Virus record (IMG/VR): IMGVR_UViG_3300022074_000405
Location: 1 to 22,672 of that record
Direction: 5' to 3' (one strand)
Origin: a virus
DNA length: 22,672 bases
Numbering within the stretch: position 1 is the first letter of the stretch; every line of letters begins with the position of its first letter. Shown in pieces: positions 15,001-22,043 of this stretch. The notes below the pieces were generated by a model. It was not told the origin of the DNA and made no database searches. It worked only from the letters and a program-made list of their open reading frames with translations. The position numbers and the translations under genes are program-made.

Positions 15001-16199
15001 CCAATAGTTCCTTCTATTGCCGCACCTGCATACATTGCTCTTCTTTTTACTCGATTTTTATATAAATCTAAATCTTTTTTTAGACTATCAATATTCTTTT
15101 TACTTTCTTTTTTAAGAGCACGACTTTTTGGAGTAGATGTAAAACCATCTTTAAGTTTTTTTGAAACAGCTTCTTCTTTAAGTATAGCTTTAGCTCTGTT
15201 TAAAGCTCCTTTAGCAGCAACCATAGATGCTACTTTACCTGCACCTAAACCAAAGTAAGTAGTTGCATCTGTAACTAAAGCCTGTCCAAAATCAGCAAAT
15301 GCTTCAAACTTATTATACCCACCATCAAATATAGGAATAGAATCCCATAAAGTAAAAGCATATCCTGCACGGGTTCTATCTTCTTCACTTGCACTATTAG
15401 TCCATAATAACTCTTGAGCAAGATCAATATTGTTATATTCTACATGTCGCATGTGATTTGCAAACCTACGAATATAATCTTTTCTGGTTTCATTTGCTTC
15501 TAAGTTTCCTTGTTTTCCAAACCTTGCAATCATAAAATCTTCTACATGAGCAAAGTATTCATCATTTTCATAAAGCTCATCATACTTTAATGTGAGTTCT
15601 TCATCTGGAACAATATTAGCAGACTCAGGTAAATTTGATATACCTTCTATTCGTTCTTTTGGAGTTTGTAAAGAGGGAGTAGTATTATTAGTAATAATTG
15701 ATATTACAGAATCTCTGTAGTCTCTTGTCTGTACAGAGCCACCTTGTTTGTCTACTAAAGTTTCACCACCATTGTATGCTTCTAAAGTTTTATTTAAATC
15801 ATTATCATATTTTTTTAGTAAGTCATCTAAAAATCTAGCAGCACCTACAACATTTTGTCTAGGGTCAGTTGGGTCTTTAACACCATACTCATTACGAATG
15901 ATAGGCATTAATTGCATCATACCTATTTCACCATCTGCACCTTCTGCTAAAGGATCAAAGTTAGATTCTTGTTGAGCTATTGCTTTTAATATTTGAGGAT
16001 TGATATCATGTTTTTTACCCACCTCTTCAAATAAAGAGTCATATTCGTTTGCTTTTAAAACAGAATCTTTACGATTAATATCAGGTTGACTCGATGACTC
16101 CTCATCTTTTTTGTACATCTCAAGAACTTGTCTTTGCTCTTCTTCTGTTAAAGGGTCAGGAGAAGTTATTTCAAAACCATCTATTGTATATGTATTCAT
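12015..16199 (-). CDS. Giant internal virion/ejection protein with lytic transglycosylase domain
   Basis: 1394 residues, near the size of T7 gp16 (1318). An N-terminal SLT/lysozyme-like domain (about 50-160) shows catalytic E78 in QQESNFDP, the GEIGMMQLMP motif (90-99) and AYNGG (141-145): a peptidoglycan-cutting transglycosylase. Such proteins are ejected with the DNA, open the wall locally and help form the channel across the envelope. The remaining ~1200 residues are helical with lysine-rich coiled-coil regions (about 340-380, 460-560) and Gly/Ala-rich stretches (about 300-330, 385-405) of a type that can insert in membranes; I cannot name domains there. It is the last gene of the minus-strand module and meets the plus-strand transcription unit tail to tail. 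ATG 16199 is two bases after the stop of the gene before it; ribosome site weak, coupling likely. Confidence 0.87.
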   Translation of the reverse strand: MNTYTIDGFEITSPDPLTEEEQRQVLEMYKKDEESSSQPDINRKDSVLKANEYDSLFEEVGKKHDINPQILKAIAQQESNFDPLAEGADGEIGMMQLMPIIRNEYGVKDPTDPRQNVVGAARFLDDLLKKYDNDLNKTLEAYNGGETLVDKQGGSVQTRDYRDSVISIITNNTTPSLQTPKERIEGISNLPESANIVPDEELTLKYDELYENDEYFAHVEDFMIARFGKQGNLEANETRKDYIRRFANHMRHVEYNNIDLAQELLWTNSASEEDRTRAGYAFTLWDSIPIFDGGYNKFEAFADFGQALVTDATTYFGLGAGKVASMVAAKGALNRAKAILKEEAVSKKLKDGFTSTPKSRALKKESKKNIDSLKKDLDLYKNRVKRRAMYAGAAIEGTIGAYSGGMKENLAILQYRKETFDYTNVALEGAVGTLFGGLSTRFDVADSITSIPGVDKLTDKKQIGFLSKLDKKFTFKELDQSEKIIKDFESKLKAGKSPNISKTLSKEERAVSELLSKSDKELSEFYEYTDEAKQIFEKYSPQQKEIFETQVRTKLYPIAVKIGGHIMLNNIKEFGPQMQMRFRVLKKGGKKSFGTFANRGDAEQFIRGRGEKDFFIQTDSVQEGIGQAVNRVIKNLMENKIDALDIEQAATQAGISADEYAKRVQTDLIDALKQYDIKPEDMEKLMGASLSDSAKKMQPYSYVSKIYNNMVGKDPESMKFIETLTKREYHPGFQSRIGQGFLNLERESKVWVTSALSTTTANIQGTLSQATFGTAARGFELMFNKFMRGIGTTLGADPKVMSIPEVTNVGDVFKEWVKMVDYGMTSLEVDEILKFNPSIRDTLTNTLITGPVDKSQISRFGRFLSTLNIAVDSFSRKSFFAASVERQLNSVGKNLHTDFLDKGVPIPKDILKKATDDAMRATFTYQFKNLGFKNGKNFSFETAGNTIAHVLVKGIENLPTGSIIGTPFPRFIASGLNSLYRYSPVGGVSGIQDMTTALTKKNMDLAKRQALYNNGLRAFSQGMVGFSIIAAFGLQRKFDREAALDEMTNEEGDVFKITNVFPMAQYSALGELFYISFMRDEKEKVPSRSTLDQTIKLLTAIEPQRYGGYPILGNFARLLEEGMTTEEVTKILARGAADFLGRFPQPIKPVKEFFEGMSAEGFISRDPKDIPFDVLLDSDTNLLAKHLNNQFKNKLPPHLLGNMYGKEQLEEAVQYFKYGPPSTAGGFLTNFLGVKLSAPKSKIEKEIIRLGMQPWQEYTPTGIKTYDNLIISNSMAYIDRQLLPIIESDRYKNSSTEQQINNLKRAISDLFRMTKENFKRTGVDLRTGERVSKNIIRTMDYIAFRQLGKRDRTIIANAYEDKYGESLDDTKEYEKALIEFRGLTKPGYIFETPN

Positions 16200-16201
16200 A
16201 C

Positions 16202-17350
16202 TTAATTGTCAGAATATCTAACTTTTATACCTTGTTTGTTATTTATACTAAAATTCTTTTGTTTGTTATCATATATACCTATAAGACTTTTCTGACTTCC
16301 TTTGCCTTCTACTAAAGCACTTAAGGTTCTTTGATCAAAAACTCCCATAGCTGCTAGGAAAGGTCTTTTTATATTTCCAGGTAATGAATCTATGTCTTTT
16401 TCTATATCCCCTGTAATTTGTAAATTATTAGATTCTAAATATTCATTTAATAAAGGTCTGACTCTATCTTGTATTGCTTGTCCTATTTTTGCTGCATCTT
16501 CTTTACTAATATCGCCTATAAAAACTCGACCTTTTCCTGGAACAAATTGCATAGAACCCATTGCTTCAAATGTTTTTTCTGCTCCTGCAAGAGCAAATTT
16601 TAAATTAGTCACTACACTAGATTCTGTAACTTTACCTGCTTGTTTTGGTAAACTAGCTAATCGTTGTCTTGCTAATGCTAGTGCTTTTTCTTTTCTAGGA
16701 CTATCAGGAAGTTGTAACATAGCAGCTATATTTGAGGCATCTTGTTCTTGTCTTTCTTCAGCAGTTACTTTACTCAGCACTGTTTTATCTAAAGCAACAT
16801 CTACTTGAGGAGCAGATATAGCACCAGAACCAAATTCTTTATACTCTTCTGCAGTCATACCTAATCGTTTAGCTTCTCTTTCTATCTTTCTTTCCCCACT
16901 ACTTACTTTAAACCCAAGGAAACTTTTTTCTTCAGGAGGCATAAAGGGTGTTATATCCTTAGTAGCTTTTTCTTCTGCAGCTAATTCTATAGCTTGTTGT
17001 AAATCAAAAGATGGGTCATCTGAAGCAGATCCTGCAAACTGTTGTAGTTTAGCAGGACTATTTTGTTTCAAAGTTTCAAACTCTTTATATCCGTCTGTAG
17101 CTATTTTATACACAGTTGTTTTAGAAATAGGAATATTTAACGAATTAAATTCGTCTGTTATATTTTTAGTTTTAATTTCTAAATCTTTTACAAAAACAGG
17201 TTTTAGTTTTTTCTTTGCTATGTTTACAGCTTCTGAATGTTCATCTAATTGTTTTTGTTGTCTAGCTTCTCTTTTTTCTCTTTGTGTTCTAAGCTCTTCA
17301 GAAATAGCTCCTGCTACAGCACCACCATAGTCTCCAATATTAATACCCAT
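16202..17350 (-). CDS. Structural/ejection-module protein, unknown
   Basis: 382 residues, not recognised by motif. Glycine-rich N-terminus (GINIGDYGGAVAGAI) runs into a highly charged coiled coil (about 18-60), then helical segments with SGERKIEREAKRLGM and ALALARQRLASLP, and a final mixed domain with IGDISKEDAAKIG. No signal peptide or enzyme motif. It lies directly upstream of the transglycosylase protein in the same operon, where T7 has internal virion protein gp15, so an internal core or ejection role is the best guess. Ribosome site GAGGAG (17359-17364) is eight bases before ATG 17350, which shares a base with the previous stop (TAATG). Confidence 0.62.
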   Translation of the reverse strand: MGINIGDYGGAVAGAISEELRTQREKREARQQKQLDEHSEAVNIAKKKLKPVFVKDLEIKTKNITDEFNSLNIPISKTTVYKIATDGYKEFETLKQNSPAKLQQFAGSASDDPSFDLQQAIELAAEEKATKDITPFMPPEEKSFLGFKVSSGERKIEREAKRLGMTAEEYKEFGSGAISAPQVDVALDKTVLSKVTAEERQEQDASNIAAMLQLPDSPRKEKALALARQRLASLPKQAGKVTESSVVTNLKFALAGAEKTFEAMGSMQFVPGKGRVFIGDISKEDAAKIGQAIQDRVRPLLNEYLESNNLQITGDIEKDIDSLPGNIKRPFLAAMGVFDQRTLSALVEGKGSQKSLIGIYDNKQKNFSINNKQGIKVRYSDN

Positions 17351-17895
17351 TATACTATCTCCTCTTCAGATGGAGGAAGTTCATCTCCAAGTTCTCCTAA
17401 CTCCGTAGGAGGTCTAGACATTAATCCTGTAGAAGGTATAGTCATTTCTTCTTGTGGCATAACAGCACTTTCTTCTGGATTTTCTTTTAACACTTCTACA
17501 ATTACATTTCTAGCTACACCATAAGGTATTCTTTCTTTATTATGTGTTGAATAAGATTCAATATAATCAGTTTGATAAAGGTCGGCTAAGTACATTGCTA
17601 ATTCTTTTATATATGGCATTATAATATAAGCTATATCTAAGCTGTGAATACCATTCATAGTTCCAGATATAGCCAACATTTCTGCTAACTTTTCAGCAGA
17701 TGTTCCGTCATCTAATGCAATAAGAACTTTGTCTTCAACTTCTGGTTGTAGTATTTTTTCAGAGTAATACTCTACAGCCTCATCTAGTGTATTTAATTGA
17801 GAAGGATTTTCCCAAGGATAAGCACCTGGTTCTGATGTTAAAGACATTCCAGGTATTGGCCCTGTTAAAAGATTAGGATTGAGTTGTGTTTCCAT
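17350..17895 (-). CDS. Virion-module protein with Pro-rich ends, unknown
   Basis: 181 residues. N-terminus is Pro/Gly-rich (NPNLLTGPIPGMSLTSEPG, then YPWENPSQLNTLDEA), followed by a helical, hydrophobic middle (about 60-110) without a long enough stretch for a clear membrane span, and an acidic, disordered tail (ELGELGDELPPSEEE). The IPGMSLT...PWENP opening recurs, as far as I recall, in structural-module proteins of marine phages, but I cannot give a function. It overlaps the next upstream gene by 23 bases. Weak ribosome site; translated probably by coupling. Confidence 0.6.
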   Translation of the reverse strand: METQLNPNLLTGPIPGMSLTSEPGAYPWENPSQLNTLDEAVEYYSEKILQPEVEDKVLIALDDGTSAEKLAEMLAISGTMNGIHSLDIAYIIMPYIKELAMYLADLYQTDYIESYSTHNKERIPYGVARNVIVEVLKENPEESAVMPQEEMTIPSTGLMSRPPTELGELGDELPPSEEEIV

Positions 17896-18103
17896 TTTTT
17901 AATTCCATTCTACGTTTACGAATATCAACAATATATCTAGCTACTGTCTCAACAATATCCTCTTGTTTACTTTCTTCGGTAATTACTTTTTTATCTCTCA
18001 TAGGAGACATAAAACCTTTAGCCTCTACTTTTTTTTCTTTTTTAGTAGTTTTTTTTAATTCTTTTTCAATTGCTTTTTCTAGCTTTTTTAAATAACTTTT
18101 CAT
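17873..18103 (-). CDS. Small lysine-rich protein, unknown
   Basis: 76 residues. Very basic N-terminal helix (repeated KK/EK pairs in residues 1-28), then KGFMSPMRDK and a helix IVETVARYIVDIRKRRMEL. ATG 18103 has a good AGGAA ribosome site. Could be a scaffold-like or DNA-contacting small virion-module protein; nothing diagnostic. Lies 22 bases after the ejection protein stop. Confidence 0.62.
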   Translation of the reverse strand: MKSYLKKLEKAIEKELKKTTKKEKKVEAKGFMSPMRDKKVITEESKQEDIVETVARYIVDIRKRRMELKNGNTTQS

Positions 18104-18125
18104 ACTATATTCCTAAATATAAAAA

Positions 18126-20099
18126 TTATGGATAAAACATTTTGAATATATCAACAGCAAGTCTTGCCGTATTTGCTTCATTTTGTTTTTTCTGAGTATA
18201 CTTTGAGGCTTTTAAATCTTGTTCACCTGAAACTATTTGTGTGGCTAACTTAGCATATCTGTCTGCTTCATTGTCAGCAGTCTGCCATGCATATGCCATT
18301 TGATCTCTCCTATTTTGCCATTCATTTTCGTATTCTTTTACTGAAACATTTAAAGCACTAGTAGCATTAAACATATTTACCTGATTCTGCATAGCAGTAT
18401 CTGAAGTAGCTATTTGCCTTCTCCACTCTGCATTAGACTGACTTACTGCCAAGGAGTTTTGAGCATTAAATTTATTCATACTATTTATTTGATTTGCATT
18501 AAATTCTTCTACAGCATTTAATTGTTGTGTGTTAAATCTTTCTTGAGCATTTTTTTGTTCAACATTAAATGTTGCTATTTGAGTAGTTAAATTATCATAG
18601 AATTGATTAACTTGATTTTCACTAGAAGCATTAATTTGTTTAGCTGTATTTTCAGCAGCTTGATCTGACAACATACCTTGTATTACTTTTTCAGACTTAA
18701 ACATATTAGTTTGTTGCTCAAAACCAAAGTTAGTTAAGTCCATTTGCAAAAATGATTTTGCATTTTCAACTGCAGCTTGTTGTCTATTATTTAAGTTAGT
18801 AGTCTCAAGATTAGCTATCTGAGATACTTTTGCCATAGTTACAGCTTGATCATTATTTAAATTAGCTAAGTCTACAGTCTGTGCCATCTTAGCATTTTCT
18901 AAAGTAACTTGAACTTCAGCACTAAAGTTTTGATTGGCTATGTCAGCAATCCTAGAAGCATTAGCTACTTTAGTTTGAAATGCTTGATCAAACTCAAGAC
19001 CTAAAAACTTTGCTCTTTGTTCAGCACTTATTATAGCAACCTGTTGTCTGTTACTAAGATTCTGTATATTTAAATTAGCTATTGTTTGTGCATCTTGTTG
19101 TGCAATAGGTAAAGCAACTTCCATTTGTGCTTGTATTATTGCTTGTCCTGCCATACTAGATGCACCTATACCTCTTTGATTAAGTATAGCTGTAACATTT
19201 CGCATACTAGCCGCAGCCCATGCAGGAGGATTACCTGCTTCAAAGTTTTGATACAACTCATTTAACTGACCTTGTACCGTAGCTTTAGGGTCTACTCCTG
19301 CTTGTGCAGCTTTAACTTTATCTATTTGCTCTTCAACCCTAGCCATCTTAACTGATGGCCCATCAATCATTTCTTCTGCTTGTACTTGTCTCTTAGGTAC
19401 ATTGTCTATCTGTACTGCTTGAGCAATCTTAGATGCCTGTGCATCTTTTATAGCAGTCTCAGTAGCATTTACAGTTTGAGCTTGTGCTATTGCTTCGTTA
19501 GAAATTTCACCTTGAACAGCTTTAAGTTTTTCAGCCTCTTCAGAAACTTTAGTTTCTACTTTAGTGGGGTCTATTTTAGCAGCTTCTCTTGGGTCTACTG
19601 AAGTAGCAACTTCAGCAGGTTTAGCTTTTTTTCCTGTTGCTGTAACTGTATCTTTAACAGGGTCAAACTTTATATCTTGACTAGGATCATATTCTACTTT
19701 AGAAGTTTCTACTGTCTGTGGCTCTGGTGTTGTAGGTATTCCTCTTTGTTTTTTATCATAAGCAATTGCTTCCTCAGAAGAACCTACCATTGCTTTTACT
19801 TGATCGGGAGTATAATCTTTGTAGAAATCTACACCTTTTTGTTTAAAGTCTCTACCTAACTTTTCTTTTCCTATAGCTTGTATTTGTTCCGCAGTAGCTG
19901 TTGCAGGTACATCACCCCCTGACTGCATTTTAACTGCCATCTTTTGATCTATTTGAGTAATGGCATTATTATATATAGCCTTTTTAGATTGATCAGATTC
20001 TAAGAATTGATTAAACCCAGACATCGGCCCATCATAACCTACAATATTTCTGGCTATTCTTTCTCTTTGTGTATTATTTAATCTTGTTGCTATAGTCAT
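18126..20099 (-). CDS. Large virion (probable ejection) protein with hendecad-repeat core
   Basis: 657 residues. Residues 1-140 are a globular-looking N-terminus; 141-240 low-complexity (Lys/Ala/Val/Thr/Pro, probably disordered); about 270-346 carry the block NPPAWAAASMRNVTAILNQRG and IGASSMAGQAIIQAQ; 347-610 are tandem 22-residue units, each two 11-residue repeats, rich in Asn, Gln, Ala; a short basic end follows. I recall the PAW...GASSMAGQA block and the NLNNRQQ repeats as typical of large structural proteins in marine phages; no enzyme motif. In its operon it is followed by three small/medium proteins and the gp16-like transglycosylase, so it probably belongs to the internal core or neck ejection apparatus. 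Only a weak ribosome site precedes ATG 20099, five bases after the holin stop. Confidence 0.75.
   Translation of the reverse strand: MTIATRLNNTQRERIARNIVGYDGPMSGFNQFLESDQSKKAIYNNAITQIDQKMAVKMQSGGDVPATATAEQIQAIGKEKLGRDFKQKGVDFYKDYTPDQVKAMVGSSEEAIAYDKKQRGIPTTPEPQTVETSKVEYDPSQDIKFDPVKDTVTATGKKAKPAEVATSVDPREAAKIDPTKVETKVSEEAEKLKAVQGEISNEAIAQAQTVNATETAIKDAQASKIAQAVQIDNVPKRQVQAEEMIDGPSVKMARVEEQIDKVKAAQAGVDPKATVQGQLNELYQNFEAGNPPAWAAASMRNVTAILNQRGIGASSMAGQAIIQAQMEVALPIAQQDAQTIANLNIQNLSNRQQVAIISAEQRAKFLGLEFDQAFQTKVANASRIADIANQNFSAEVQVTLENAKMAQTVDLANLNNDQAVTMAKVSQIANLETTNLNNRQQAAVENAKSFLQMDLTNFGFEQQTNMFKSEKVIQGMLSDQAAENTAKQINASSENQVNQFYDNLTTQIATFNVEQKNAQERFNTQQLNAVEEFNANQINSMNKFNAQNSLAVSQSNAEWRRQIATSDTAMQNQVNMFNATSALNVSVKEYENEWQNRRDQMAYAWQTADNEADRYAKLATQIVSGEQDLKASKYTQKKQNEANTARLAVDIFKMFYP
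18270..19061 (-). repeat. Tandem 22-residue (2 x 11) protein repeat, 12 units in register
   Basis: Codes for residues 347-610 of the virion protein. Units start at 347, 369, 391, 413, 435, 457, 479, 501, 523, 545, 567 and 589 with no insertion or deletion. Unit starts read NLSNRQQ, EFDQAFQ, NFSAEVQ, NLNNDQA, NLNNRQQ, NFGFEQQ and so on. In the later half the sub-period is plain: Phe at 511, 522, 533, 544 and 577, each followed by Asn. The DNA itself is too diverged for a nucleotide tandem repeat, so the constraint acts on the protein. Confidence 0.8.
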
Positions 20100-20104
20100 A
20101 GTCT

Positions 20105-20299
20105 TTACTCATCTTCAACAATTATTCGTTTTTTATCTTTGCCTAACAACTTCTGTACAGTCTTAGTTTCGTATATCCTAATCCCTGTCCATACAATAGT
20201 GAATATAGCTGCTAGTGCAGGAAGAACATCTACTAATGCTCCTACTACTGTTGCCATTGATAAACCATCTAGTATTTGTTTTCCATGCTCGATGTTCAT
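20105..20299 (-). CDS. Small one-span holin-like protein
   Basis: 64 residues from ATG 20299. GGAG lies seven bases ahead; an in-frame TTG at 20311 is only the start of that ribosome site. One hydrophobic segment (about 16-40: ATVVGALVDVLPALAAIFTIVW), then RIYETKTVQKLLGKDKKR, a basic cytoplasmic tail. Size, single span and charged tail fit class II/III holins such as T7 gp17.5, and it directly follows the endolysin gene (shared base, TAATG). It would let the peptidase reach the wall. A second holin-like gene lies three genes upstream; which one triggers lysis cannot be told. Confidence 0.65.
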   Translation of the reverse strand: MNIEHGKQILDGLSMATVVGALVDVLPALAAIFTIVWTGIRIYETKTVQKLLGKDKKRIIVEDE

Positions 20300-20685
20300 T
20301 AGTAACTCCAAATAGTAGGTCTAGGTCTTTGAGGTGTACCATTTAATATATCTAAATGTATAAACCTACCACTTCCTTTCTGATTTACACCAATACCAGT
20401 AAACTCTAACTCTAATGCTATGTGAATAATCTTTAGAGCATCAGCCCCTCTAACTGAAATATCACAAGCCATACCACTAGCATGTGCTCCTGGAGTTTTT
20501 TTCTTAGCTTCAATAGGGTGAGTAGGATCTCTATATCCAGAACTTATAGTAATAGGTTTAGCATATATATCTCTAAGTTTATTTAACTGGTCAATAAAGT
20601 ATTGATCCATATTACAGTTACCTGTATATCTACATTTAAATTCTTCTTCGGTAAAGTATTTACCCCAATTAATGTTATGTATCAT
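20299..20685 (-). CDS. Endolysin: zinc D,D/L,D-peptidase of M15 type
   Basis: 128 residues. M15_3-like carboxypeptidase fold: TISSGYRDPTHP (R52), the zinc motif GAHASGMACDI (H68 and D75) and the last ligand H110 in RFIHLDI. These enzymes cleave the peptide side chains of peptidoglycan. No signal peptide, so exit to the periplasm would need a holin, and holin-like genes flank it. C18 and C24 near the N-terminus are extra. Overlaps the preceding gene by eleven bases. The transglycosylase at 12015-16199 is the entry enzyme; this one fits the release step. Confidence 0.88.
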   Translation of the reverse strand: MIHNINWGKYFTEEEFKCRYTGNCNMDQYFIDQLNKLRDIYAKPITISSGYRDPTHPIEAKKKTPGAHASGMACDISVRGADALKIIHIALELEFTGIGVNQKGSGRFIHLDILNGTPQRPRPTIWSY

Positions 20686-20878
20686 AATATTTTCTAAAAG
20701 TTTCTAGTTGATCTTCATACTCTGTTAGTAATTTAAGCTCTGCTAATATTGCCTCTGTTATATCTGTATGCTCTGGTATAGTTACTTGATTATCTAATAA
20801 CAAACTTATATTTAATTTATGTTGTGTAGCTTTTGCTTGTAATAAATTTATAGTATTAGTAGTTAATACACCCTTCAT
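20675..20878 (-). CDS. Small helical protein in the lysis cluster
   Basis: 67 residues, unknown. Two helical segments (TNTINLLQAKATQHKLNISLLL and, after a PEHTD turn, ITEAILAELKLLTEYEDQLETFRKYY), no membrane span. ATG 20878 overlaps the 3TM holin stop by four bases (ATGA), and its end overlaps the endolysin start, so it is co-translated with both. Could modulate lysis; an Rz-type spanin is unlikely because it has neither signal nor anchor. Confidence 0.62.
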   Translation of the reverse strand: MKGVLTTNTINLLQAKATQHKLNISLLLDNQVTIPEHTDITEAILAELKLLTEYEDQLETFRKYYDT

Positions 20879-21333
20879 ATCCTTGGTTCTTTCTTATCTA
20901 ATATATCGTTTAGTTCATTTGACTTTTGTTTACTACCTACACTACTACCAAAGTAATATGCTAATACCATTGTAGTAGCAGAGTTTAAAGCACCTAATAC
21001 ATATACTAAAATATCTTTAGCTCCTGAATTTACATCTACATCTGCAAATATAATTACTAAAAATAAAGCAAAAGACATTGTTACTGTACCTAGTGCAAGT
21101 AATGGGGTAACACATTTGTTTAACCAACTAGCATTTTCACTAGTAGCAATAGCTGTTTCTCTTCTTCTAGCTGAATCTCTATCAGCATACTCAGCTTCTA
21201 ATTTAGCAAGTTCTCCTTTTTGCTCCATAGCTTTAAGTTCTTTCATAGCTTTAGCACGAGCAGTAGGATCTGGTATTAATCTTTCGACTAACTTTTCTCC
21301 AATAGGTAATAGTCCTGTTAATAAATTAAGCAA
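20875..21333 (-). CDS. Holin of the 3TM (gene-transfer-release) family
   Basis: 152 residues from TTG 21333. This start is chosen over a GTG at 21432 because AAAGGAG (21340-21346) is six bases ahead, and because the longer form would run ~100 bases into the previous gene. The N-terminus then reads LNLLTGLLPIGEKLVERLIPDP, typical of the GTA/3TM holin family, followed by a long Glu/Lys helix (about 25-65), WLNKCVTPLLALG leading into a first span (75-98) and a second span (107-129), and a short charged tail. Two strong spans plus the amphipathic N-terminus suit a holin that opens the inner membrane for the M15 enzyme two genes on. Confidence 0.78.
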   Translation of the reverse strand: MLNLLTGLLPIGEKLVERLIPDPTARAKAMKELKAMEQKGELAKLEAEYADRDSARRRETAIATSENASWLNKCVTPLLALGTVTMSFALFLVIIFADVDVNSGAKDILVYVLGALNSATTMVLAYYFGSSVGSKQKSNELNDILDKKEPRI

Positions 21334-21538
21334 CTTCTTCTCCTTTACTTGCTTTATAAAACTTCTTTCTTCTTTTGCAACCCTTATCTGTTTTTGGTTC
21401 AAACCAATTAAACCCTCTTTTAGTATTAGCACACCAGTAAGTACATAAGTCTCTTTCTATCCACTGTAACTTACAATAGTATTGATCTACATGTGGTACT
21501 AAAGTAGCCATCCATATTGTAAAAGTTACACTAATCAC
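21326..21538 (-). CDS. Small Cys-rich protein with hydrophobic N-terminus
   Basis: 70 residues from GTG 21538, well supported by GGAGG (21546-21550) seven bases ahead and a GTGA overlap with the gene before. Hydrophobic start (ISVTFTIWMATLV), then four cysteines (YYC, DLC, YWC, DKGC), many aromatics and a basic tail. It could be membrane-linked or exported with disulfides, or bind a metal through the CTYWC pair; no family recognised. It sits between a membrane protein and the holin, so a lysis accessory role is possible. Confidence 0.62.
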   Translation of the reverse strand: MISVTFTIWMATLVPHVDQYYCKLQWIERDLCTYWCANTKRGFNWFEPKTDKGCKRRKKFYKASKGEEVA

Positions 21539-22041
21539 TTACTTGCCTCCACTATTGCTGTCCATAAAAAGTGAGATAGATAAATTAAAAGTAAAACTAA
21601 ACTTCCAACAGCAATTCCCATCTTGGTGTTATATAAAAAATTCTTCCTTCTTCGCATCTGATTATAAACTTCTCGTTCTCTTCTTTTCTTAATCTCTCTC
21701 CGCATTTTAATAAACTTTCGATAGCCGTTAAGTCCTCCCCAATCTGCTGTCCAGTTTGCAGTGAAGAACTCTCGAATATATTTTTCTTGCTCACGAATCT
21801 TTTCCTCTGCAATAATGCTATCAAATACTTCTTGAGTTGCTGACCTTTTATAACTAAGTGTTTTAAATATCCCTGGCTTACTTTTCTCTTGAGAGATTAC
21901 TTCTTTTACATCTTCAATGTGTCCTGCCCATTTAGACAGAGTGCGATAAATCTCCTCTACATCTTTCCCTACTGCTACTGCTTTTTTAAGAGTCGTGTAA
22001 CATACAGATGCTGCTGAAAGTGCAGTGATAGGATCTATCAA
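21535..22041 (-). CDS. C-terminally anchored membrane protein of the lysis/tail region
   Basis: 168 residues from TTG 22041, with GGAG seven bases ahead. Opens with IDPITALSAASVCYTTLKKA, a start common among small marine-phage proteins encoded near tail-fibre and lysis genes; then a charged helical region, very basic at 107-133 (MRREIKKRREREVYNQMRRR), and one span at 141-164 (IAVGSLVLLLIYLSHFLW). Function is not known to me. The orientation (basic tail just before a C-terminal span) differs from Rz inner spanins, whose anchor is N-terminal. Confidence 0.68.
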   Translation of the reverse strand: MIDPITALSAASVCYTTLKKAVAVGKDVEEIYRTLSKWAGHIEDVKEVISQEKSKPGIFKTLSYKRSATQEVFDSIIAEEKIREQEKYIREFFTANWTADWGGLNGYRKFIKMRREIKKRREREVYNQMRRRKNFLYNTKMGIAVGSLVLLLIYLSHFLWTAIVEASK

Positions 22042-22043
22042 TA

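Noticed and set aside
16392-16808. 138-codon plus-strand open frame
   Set aside because: Antisense shadow of the 382-residue virion-module gene, rich in Ser/Leu/Cys as expected of an antisense frame.
21333-21432. Longer 185-residue form of the 3TM holin starting at GTG 21432
   Set aside because: The extra 33 residues are basic, unlike the family N-terminus, overlap the neighbour by ~100 bases, and the TTG at 21333 has a strong ribosome site.
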